Of a stretch of DNA of 64,000 nt, positions 25,922 through 33,700 are shown in pieces. The stretch covers positions 62,001 through 126,000 of the forward strand of contig NZ_SOHM01000012.1 in assembly GCF_004403945.1 (NCBI RefSeq). Direction: 5' to 3'. The notes under the pieces are model-generated. The model was not told where the DNA came from and did no database searches. It saw nothing but the letters and a program-made list of their open reading frames with translations. Numbering within the stretch: the first letter of the stretch is position 1; each line of letters opens with the position of its first letter. Origin of the DNA: Cryobacterium lactosi (GTDB taxonomy: Bacteria > Actinomycetota > Actinomycetes > Actinomycetales > Microbacteriaceae). The translations under genes were made by a program, and so were the position numbers.

Positions 25922-28489
25922 CTAGCCGCGGCCTCGGGCGGCGGCACGGCTGCCGCGCACGTTCACTTGGTTCCAGTCCCGCTTGGACCGCAGCCGGAAC
26001 CGGCTGAACAGGCGCCGCAGACGCCCGGCGGAGGTTTTCGCGGTAGCGAGAGACTCCTCGGCCTGGATCCAGGTGTTCTCCACGACCTCGTCGTCGACGT
26101 CGGTGCCGCCGAATACGGCGCTGTCAACGGCGTCGGCGACCGGCACTAGGCGGTGCGCGGCCACGAACGCGGCCGTGTCGACGACCTCGATCGGCGGGGC
26201 AAGCTCAACGGATTCGGGCGCACCAGTGTCGGGTCCCGGTGCCGTCTCGGTCCCGGCGACCCGGCTGCGCGGTTTTTTGGGTTCGGGCTGGCCGGCCAGC
26301 TGAGCGGCCAGCTGAGCGTCCAGGCTGAGAGCGACCTGACGGCGGGTCGAGTCCCTCGGCACGTCGAAGCCGAGCTCCGCGAATCCGTCGGTCAGCTCGG
26401 ACCAAGCGCCGGCGGCACGCCGATCACCGGTGCCCAGGGTTCTGCGGCGGCGCCGGCGTCGGGCCTTGAGGGCGGCGACGATGAGCAACGGCACACCGAG
26501 CACGAGCAGTGGGATGCCCACAACCCCGATGATCGCCCACGCCCAACCGGGCAGCACGAAGTCCTTGTCCTTGCTTTCGTTCTTGGTGTCGTCGATCTCC
26601 ACCGCCGTGAGCAGGTCGTCGGCCTCGTTGTCCATCCGCGGGGGCTGGCGCACCTGCGGCTGCGGCACTGTTTTGGGCTTGGGAGTCTGGTCCTGGGGCA
26701 CGTCGGTCTGCTCGGGGGTGGGGTAGAACGCGACCCAACCGATGCCGTCGAAGGCGACCTCGACCCAGGCAGTCACGTCTGTTCCGGTGACCTCGACACT
26801 GGTCGCGTCTTCGGGCACCTCGGGCGCGAAGCCCATGACGACCCGCGCCGGGTAGTTGAGGCTGCGCGCCATCAGCGCCATGGCGGCCGCGTACTGCTCC
26901 TCGTCACCGACCATCTGGGTGCGGGTGAAGAGCTCGTTGAGCCGGTCGGCTCCGTGACCGGCGCGGGACGGGATGCCGTCGGACGCGAGCCCGTGGCTGA
27001 GGAAGCCCTTGGTCTTCAGCGCCTGCTCGATGGCGCGCAGGCTGTCGATGGGCGTATCGGTGCCGCCGGAGTACTCGATGGCCTTGGCCACGACGACATC
27101 GGGGATGTTCTGAACGCTCGGCAGGGTCACATCGGCGACGGGAACGTCGGCGAGGTCTTCGTCCCGGTAGGTCTGCTGCAACATGGCGGACATCGTGTAC
27201 TCGTACCCCGGATGCACCCCGTTGGTGAGCACGGAGGTGCCGCTGTCGGCGTTGTAGCGCAGGTTCTCCGATTCGGCCTGGCTGTCCGCGTCGTCGAAGT
27301 CGACCGTGCTGGGGTACCCCACCCCGGGCAGCCAGACGTCTTCGTAGCCGACCACGTCGACGGTCACGGTGCTGTTCTGGGCGCTGGTGACCAACGGCGG
27401 TTCAGGGATGGTGCGGCCGACGAGGCGGAAGCTGCCGGACCCGTTGGCGACGCTCTCGGCGGCGGCCACGTTCCAGAGTTTGCCGTCGTAGGCATCCATG
27501 CTGGCCAGGCGCACGACTTCATCAGGCTGCAGGCCGGTGACCGTGAACAGTGGGGTGTCCGCGAGAGTCTTGGTGTACTGCCGGAAGCCGGACAGCGGGC
27601 TGGAGAACTCGAGGGGGTCGAAGGGCGGCTGGATCTCCTCGCGCAGGACGAAGCGGTCCTTCGGGTTGGGAGCGAGCACGCCGCCGACGAGGGCGCCGAT
27701 CAGGATGGCGCCCAGCATCACCGTTGCGGTGCCCAGGAGTTTGCGGCGCAGGAGCCGGCTGCGGCCCGCGGCGTCCGCGCCTTGCACGCTGGTGCGGCGC
27801 CAGCCGACCCAGACGATGGCGACCACGGCGAAGGCCACTCCGCGCAGGCCCGCGAAGTAGGTCTTGTCGGTGCCCATCAGGATGCCGGTCAGGTACAGCA
27901 GCACCGGTCCGATCAGCAGGATGCCGGTGCGCCAGGCAGTGCGGCGACGCCCGGGCAGCCAGCGGCTGGCCAGCATGGTGCCCACCAGGGCCACCAGCCA
28001 GGCGGCGAAGTACGGCAGCACCGGCATGTAATAGGGCGCCTCGACGGGCGTGCCGAGGGTCACGATATCGGCCCAGCCGAAGACCGCACCGAGCGCGAGC
28101 CCGGCGGTGGAGGCGATGCTGGGCAGCACGCCGATCAGCGCCTCCCCCGGCATGGTGAACGGGGTGCCGAGCAGGAAATAGAGCAGGATCGCGGCGAGCA
28201 CGTTGGTGACCACGCCGAGCCGCAGCATGTAGCCGAGCACGGCGGCACCGGTGCCGACGAGCAGCCCGCCCAGGCCGGCCACCAGGAAGTTGTAATCGCC
28301 GAAGGAGGTCTCCAGCCCGAGCACACCGAGCAGGGAGAGCAACGACAGAACGGCGACGTCGGTCCAGCCGGTGCGAGGGAATCGCCGGAGCGCCGGGCGA
28401 GCGGTGGTGGCCGCGGTCGTGTCCGCCGCGGGGCCGTCGGCGCGGCCCGGCTCTGCGGAGGTGCGGGCGGTGCGAGTGAAGCGGCTCAT
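25922..28489 (-). CDS. Transglutaminase-fold membrane protein with lost catalytic triad
   Basis: An 855-residue paralogue of the protein at 5900-8326. It has N-terminal transmembrane helices, an extracytoplasmic TgpA-like and transglutaminase-like region, a C-terminal helix near residues 640-665, and a long cytoplasmic tail. Aligned through the shared AMALM and GW-PTP motifs, the catalytic Cys is replaced by Glu530 (GDEEQYA), the His by Thr573 (DVTAWVE), and the acidic third residue by Tyr589 (FYPTPE). It therefore looks like a pseudoenzyme: the fold is kept but the protease or crosslinking chemistry should be absent. The start overlaps the DUF58 stop by 4 bp (ATGA). It probably acts as a structural or binding partner in the cluster. 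Confidence 0.85.
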   Translation of the reverse strand: MSRFTRTARTSAEPGRADGPAADTTAATTARPALRRFPRTGWTDVAVLSLLSLLGVLGLETSFGDYNFLVAGLGGLLVGTGAAVLGYMLRLGVVTNVLAAILLYFLLGTPFTMPGEALIGVLPSIASTAGLALGAVFGWADIVTLGTPVEAPYYMPVLPYFAAWLVALVGTMLASRWLPGRRRTAWRTGILLIGPVLLYLTGILMGTDKTYFAGLRGVAFAVVAIVWVGWRRTSVQGADAAGRSRLLRRKLLGTATVMLGAILIGALVGGVLAPNPKDRFVLREEIQPPFDPLEFSSPLSGFRQYTKTLADTPLFTVTGLQPDEVVRLASMDAYDGKLWNVAAAESVANGSGSFRLVGRTIPEPPLVTSAQNSTVTVDVVGYEDVWLPGVGYPSTVDFDDADSQAESENLRYNADSGTSVLTNGVHPGYEYTMSAMLQQTYRDEDLADVPVADVTLPSVQNIPDVVVAKAIEYSGGTDTPIDSLRAIEQALKTKGFLSHGLASDGIPSRAGHGADRLNELFTRTQMVGDEEQYAAAMALMARSLNYPARVVMGFAPEVPEDATSVEVTGTDVTAWVEVAFDGIGWVAFYPTPEQTDVPQDQTPKPKTVPQPQVRQPPRMDNEADDLLTAVEIDDTKNESKDKDFVLPGWAWAIIGVVGIPLLVLGVPLLIVAALKARRRRRRRTLGTGDRRAAGAWSELTDGFAELGFDVPRDSTRRQVALSLDAQLAAQLAGQPEPKKPRSRVAGTETAPGPDTGAPESVELAPPIEVVDTAAFVAAHRLVPVADAVDSAVFGGTDVDDEVVENTWIQAEESLATAKTSAGRLRRLFSRFRLRSKRDWNQVNVRGSRAAARGRG

Positions 28490-29787
28490 CGGTGGACCCG
28501 TCGAAGGAGTTTGGGCAGGTCGGCGAGATCGCCGAGGGTGAGGACCGTGAGGCCGGACACCGTGGACAGCCGGGACTGGGCCCCGGGTTCGATACGGAAG
28601 GCGATGGTCGTGGTGTCCTTGCCGAACAGGGTCTGTGCGGCGCGGAACTCGGTGAGGTCGATCAGGGACCCGGCGACCACCATCACCACGCTCGGCGGCG
28701 GCAGGCGCCTGGTCGCGGTGCGGGCGAATTCACGCAGGGTCGGGAACACGTCGCTGACCGCTTCGATGCGGGACGAGTCGTCGAGCAGAGCCACCGGCGT
28801 CGCCGTGCGCAGGGCCAGCTTCTCGGAGACCACGCTGATTCCGGTACCGTCCCTGATCACCTGGAGGGCCAGAGACGCCGTCACGGACAAGGCCAGTTCG
28901 AACTCGTCCTCGGAGGCGTAGTAGCGGGAGTCCGCGGTGTGCACGATGGTGAGTTGGGTGCGCCGGGTCTCCTCGAATTGCCGCACCATCAGCTGACCGG
29001 TGCGCGCGGAGGTGCGCCAGTGCACATTGCGCAGGGCGTCGCCGGGTTCGTAGGCGCGCAGGGCGTGGAAGGAGATGTCGTCGCTGGTGATCTTCTTGGT
29101 GATCTCACCCTCGAGGTCGCGCATCAGACCGGCGGCCGATGAGGCGATCCGGGTGGTCACCGGGTGCACGAACAGTTCCACGGCCTCGGTCCAGCGCACG
29201 ATGCGGCGCAGCAGCCCCAGCTGGTCGCCACGCACCGAGACGGCGGGGCCGGCAATGATCACGGCGCGGCGGTGGGTGGGTACGGCGAAGAGCTCGTCGT
29301 GTTGGGCGGCGGCGGCCAGCCCGGGGATCACGAACTCCGCCAGGCCGCTGCCGACCGGCAGTTCCATGCGGGCGGGCAACAGGGCGCGCTCCCCCGAGTT
29401 GGTGACGGTCATCTGACCGAGCGCACGACCGCCGGCCACGACCCGGTGCGGATTGAGTTGCAGGTCCACGGTATAGGTGGCCCGGCCCACGATGAAGGGC
29501 ACGGCCACCAGCACCGCGGCGAGCAGGGTGGTGGCGAGATAGGTGAATTCGACCCAGCCGAAGGTGATGCTGAGTCCGTACGACAGCACGGCACCCAAAA
29601 GCACGAGCCGGCCTGCCGGGCCGATCACATCGGTGACCGGACGGACACGTTGCCAGGCGACGGCCAGCACCTGGCGCAGCAGGCGCCAGGCGTTCTGCGC
29701 CGCGGCGCCGAGCGCGCGCCCCAGCGACCTCAGGGCGTGTTCGGCCGGTGAGGTTCTGCGGGCTGCGCGTTCGGGGCGGGGTTTCAT
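28486..29787 (-). CDS. DUF58 domain protein (PFNA-type cluster)
   Basis: A 433-residue DUF58 protein with two hydrophobic segments near residues 60-105 (GRLVLLGAVLSYGLSI; YLATTLLAAVLVAVPFIVG), so it is membrane-anchored with the bulk probably cytoplasmic. The DUF58 signature is LRAYEPGDALRNVHWRTSARTGQLMVRQFEE near residue 240, followed by a VWA-like segment. Overlaps of 4 bp on both sides (MoxR stop, transglutaminase start) argue for stoichiometric, coupled translation. The neighbouring MoxR ATPase is the expected partner. It is a clear paralogue of the protein at 8323-9744 but only partly similar outside the signature. Confidence 0.88.
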   Translation of the reverse strand: MKPRPERAARRTSPAEHALRSLGRALGAAAQNAWRLLRQVLAVAWQRVRPVTDVIGPAGRLVLLGAVLSYGLSITFGWVEFTYLATTLLAAVLVAVPFIVGRATYTVDLQLNPHRVVAGGRALGQMTVTNSGERALLPARMELPVGSGLAEFVIPGLAAAAQHDELFAVPTHRRAVIIAGPAVSVRGDQLGLLRRIVRWTEAVELFVHPVTTRIASSAAGLMRDLEGEITKKITSDDISFHALRAYEPGDALRNVHWRTSARTGQLMVRQFEETRRTQLTIVHTADSRYYASEDEFELALSVTASLALQVIRDGTGISVVSEKLALRTATPVALLDDSSRIEAVSDVFPTLREFARTATRRLPPPSVVMVVAGSLIDLTEFRAAQTLFGKDTTTIAFRIEPGAQSRLSTVSGLTVLTLGDLADLPKLLRRVHR

Positions 29788-30752
29788 GCGGCGCGGAATG
29801 CGGGCGGTGCGACCTCGACCAGGATGCGGTTGACGATGTCCTCGGCGGTGACGCCGGCGAAGTCGGCTTCCGGGTCGACCATGATGCGGTGGGCGAGCAC
29901 GGGCACGGCGAGGTCACGGATGTCGTCGGGGGTGACGAAGGTACGTCCCTGTGACAACGCCCAGGTCTTGGAGGCTCGGGCGAGGGCCAGGGCGCCGCGC
30001 ATGCTGACTCCGAGGGTGGAGGACACGTCGGTGCGGGTGGCGGTGACGATCTCGTTGAGGTAGCCGAGCACGGCGGCGTCCACAAACACCTCGGAGGCGA
30101 GCTGGGCCATGGTGACCACGGAGCTGGACGCGATGATGGGCGTGATGCCGGCATCCCTGGCCCGGTTCGACGAGTCGAGAAGCAGGGTGACCGCGGTGTC
30201 GTGGTCGGGGTAGCCGAGCGACGTCTTGAACAGGAAGCGGTCCAGCTGGGCCTCGGGGAGCGTGTAGGTGCCGGCCTGCTCGACGGGGTTCTGGGTGGCG
30301 ATCACCATGAACGGGCTGCCGACCTCGTGGCTGACACCGTCCACCGTGACCCGGCCCTCTTCCATGACCTCCAGGAGCGCCGACTGAGTCTTGGGGCTGG
30401 CCCGGTTGATCTCGTCGGCGAGCACGATGGAGGCGAAGATCGGTCCCTTGTGGAACTCGAACAGGCCCTTGCCCTGGTCGTAGATCGTGACACCGGTGAC
30501 GTCGGAGGGCAGCAGGTCCGGGGTGAACTGGATGCGCGAGTGAGTGCCGTCCAGGGTATTGGCCAGGGCCTTGGCGAGCACGGTCTTGCCGGTACCGGGG
30601 AAATCCTCCAGCAGCACGTGCCCGTTGGTGAGCATCGCGGCCACCACCAGTCGGATCACGTGTTCCTTGCCCAGGATGGCCTGCTCGACGTTGCCGGCGA
30701 GCTTGCCGAACGCCTCCGCGAACCAGTCTGCCTGTTCTTGTGTCACTGCCAT
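29784..30752 (-). CDS. MoxR family AAA+ ATPase (PFNA-type cluster)
   Basis: A 322-residue MoxR ATPase. Walker A is EDFPGTGKTVLAKALANT near residue 48-65, Walker [22 protein letters not shown], sensor 1 VIATQNPVEQAGTYTLPEAQLDRFLF, and the C-terminal lid LGVSMRGALALARASKTWAL. All ATPase residues appear intact. AAGGAG lies 5 nt before the ATG. It begins 31 bp after the giant surface-protein gene and overlaps the DUF58 gene. In Bifidobacterium the corresponding gene of the PFNA cluster is called the AAA-ATPase; its target is unknown but DUF58 and the surface protein are candidates. Confidence 0.93.
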   Translation of the reverse strand: MAVTQEQADWFAEAFGKLAGNVEQAILGKEHVIRLVVAAMLTNGHVLLEDFPGTGKTVLAKALANTLDGTHSRIQFTPDLLPSDVTGVTIYDQGKGLFEFHKGPIFASIVLADEINRASPKTQSALLEVMEEGRVTVDGVSHEVGSPFMVIATQNPVEQAGTYTLPEAQLDRFLFKTSLGYPDHDTAVTLLLDSSNRARDAGITPIIASSSVVTMAQLASEVFVDAAVLGYLNEIVTATRTDVSSTLGVSMRGALALARASKTWALSQGRTFVTPDDIRDLAVPVLAHRIMVDPEADFAGVTAEDIVNRILVEVAPPAFRAA

Positions 30753-30783
30753 GTGTGCTCCTTGTTCAGATCCATTGAATTCA

Positions 30784-33700
30784 TTACGGTGTTCCCCCGC
30801 GTACGGGAAGCGAGTCCCAGTTGGTTATCGTGTCCGACCAGAAGACTTCCCCGCTGCCCACGGACACGAGCCGAACTCGAATCGAGTCGCCGTTGCGTTT
30901 GCCCAAACCGTTCTGGATTACAAGGGACCCGTTCGCCCCGATGCTGTAGACCACCTCGGTCAGGCCAGAGTTGCTGCCGTTGACGAAAGTCGATACCCGA
31001 TAGTTACCGGGATTGAAATTGCGGTAGTCGACGCCGACGTAGTGGCATCCGACGCAGTACGGCGCTGCCCCACCCTTGAAGATGGTCGCGCTCGGCGCCG
31101 GGGGCGGCGGGGTCGGCTGCGGGGTTGCGGCATCCGACGAGGTCCAGTCGCCACATCCGCGCGGGTTGCAGGCCCGGACCTTGTACTGGTATTGCTCGTC
31201 GACGTTGCCGGTGGCCGACGCCGTCCGCGCACCGTTGGTCGACCCGTCGGCCGCCCTGCCCTTGATCCACTGGTACTCGTAACTGCTCACGCCGCGACCG
31301 CCGTCGCTGCCGGGCGCTGCCCAGCTCAGGCTGAGCGCGCCGGTGCCCTGGCCGGGCGCCTTGAGGGTGGCGGATGCCGGAGCCCCGGGCCGCCCGTAAG
31401 GCGTGATGGTGTTGCTGGCGGCCGACACTGCCGAGTCCCCCAGGGCATTCCGAGCGGTCACCGTGAAGGCATAGCTGGTGCCGTTCTTCAAGCCCGTGAT
31501 CGCATGCGTGCCGGCACTGGTGACAGTCTTGCTGCCCCCGGTCCAGCTGATCGTGTAGTCGAGGATTTCCGAGTTGTTGGAGGAGGGGGCGGTGAAGGTG
31601 ACGCTGGCGCTGGCGTCGCCCTCCACGGCCTGGGGTTGTTTGGGCGCATCCGGGTTGTTGCGGATCACGAAGGTGATGCGGGCCTGGGTCTGCCGGGCAG
31701 GGTCGCGGGTGGCGTCCTGGATGCGATAGACGACAGTGAGCGTGCCGGTGGCGCCGGAGCCGGTTTTGACGGTGACTCCGCTGGCGGTGTTGCTGACCGA
31801 GGCGGTGCCGACCTGCTGTTCGATGGTGGCGGAGAGCACCGTGAGTGGTTTTCCGTCCTGGGCGAACGGGTTGTAATCGTTGTCGAGCACGGGCACGGTG
31901 ATCGAGGTGCTCGGCCGGGTTTCGATGCCGGCGCCGTTGGGTCCGGCATCGTCGACCGCTTGCGGCACCGGCCGGGTCGAGGAGACCACGCTCACGTCCA
32001 CCGAGCCGGGGATGGTGAATTCCTTGTAGGTGACCGTGAAGGTCAGCCGCACCTTGGTGCCCGGCTGGGTGCCGAGCGGGGAGGAGACTGTGAGGTTGCC
32101 TCCCGAGATCGACGCGGCGACATCCGCCGTCGTGCCACCGAGCGAACCGTAGCTGAGTTGTTCGATGATCGCAGGGTTGGGGTGCCCGCTGGAGGAGCGC
32201 AGGTTCACGACCGTCGCGGCCTCGCCGGCCTGCACTGTGGCTTTGGGTGGGGTGAAGGTGGGGGCGACGTCTTCGAAGTTGGGGTCGCCGACGGTGATCG
32301 GGATGGTGAGGGTGGCCTGGTTGCCCTTGGGGTCGTCGGCGCCGGTGCCGTCGGTGACGACGAAGGTGAGGGAGGCGGGGCCGCGATAGTCCTTGGCAGC
32401 CACGAAGCTCAGCCCGGTGGCACCGGTCATGGCGTTGGAGCCGTCGCTGTTGGTGGCGGTGGCGCTGAGCAGCAGCGCCGGCCGGCCGGACGGCACCTCG
32501 ACGATGTCGCCGAGGGTCCAGGACTTGGAGCCGTTCATCTTGACGACCTGCGGGCCGATGTCTTTCAGGAACGGCGGCGGGAACTGTTCCTCTTCGGGTG
32601 TGGGTTCGGTGGAGGGTTGGTTTTCGGGTTCGACGGCTTGGGGTTGCGGGGGCACGATGATGAACGCCGTGGCGCTGAGCTCGTCGAGCTCGTTGGTGAG
32701 GCGGTACGCGATGGCCTGGCGTTCCTCGGACGGTCTGACCCGCACGGTGCCGTTGGTCTGCAGTGCACCGTTGTCGGCGTTGGGACCCTCGAGGGTGATC
32801 ACCAGGTCCTCGATCAGACCACTGGGATTCTCGGCACCGTCCAGCACCGCCACGTCGATCGGCGTGCCGGCCAGGACCTCCTCGGGTTCGACGAAATGGT
32901 CGATCGCGACCGGGTACTGCGCCTTGGCGTCCTCGGTCACCTTCACCTGCACGAACGCCGTGTCGGCGCCGCCATGCCCGTTGGTGATCTCGTACCGCAG
33001 CGTGTAGGTGCCCTCTTCGGCCGGAGCCTTCACGATGACCCGGCTGCCGTCAACCGTGGCCGTGATGCCCGGGTCCACCTCAGGCAGCTTCTTGGACAGG
33101 GTCAGTTTGTACCCGTTGGGGTCCGAGTCGTTCAGCACGACCGGGATCGACCCGTTGCGGCCGGGCTTGATCTCGATGGCGTCATCGACAGCGTTCGGGG
33201 CCAGCAGCTCGGCCGGTCGCGGAATCACGCCGATCCGAACGGTGCCCTCTGCGGTCGCCCCAATGGTGTCCGCGACCTGATAGGTGAACGAGTCGGTGCC
33301 GGCCGTGCCCGGGTACGCCTCATAGATGAAGAAATCGCTGCCCTGATCGACGATACGGCCGAGTTCGGGGCTGCTGGTGACGGCGGTGAGGTAGACCGAG
33401 TCGCCGTCAGGGTCGATGCCGTCCAGGGGCACCTGCACCTTGATGGTCGATTCGGCGAAGGTGCGCATAGTGAGCGGCAGCGGAGTGGGCGGGCGGTTGC
33501 TTGCGTTATCGATGCCGATCACCGTGAATCGCACGGTCGCGGTCGCGGTCTCCTGGAAAGAATCCGTGATCGTGTAGGCCACACTGTAGGCACCGGGCTG
33601 GTCGGGCGCCTGGAAGCGCACCTGATTGCCGGTGACGAAGGCCAGGCCGCCCACGTTCTCGGAAGCCGAGAGATCGGGGACGACCGACATGGTGGCGGAG

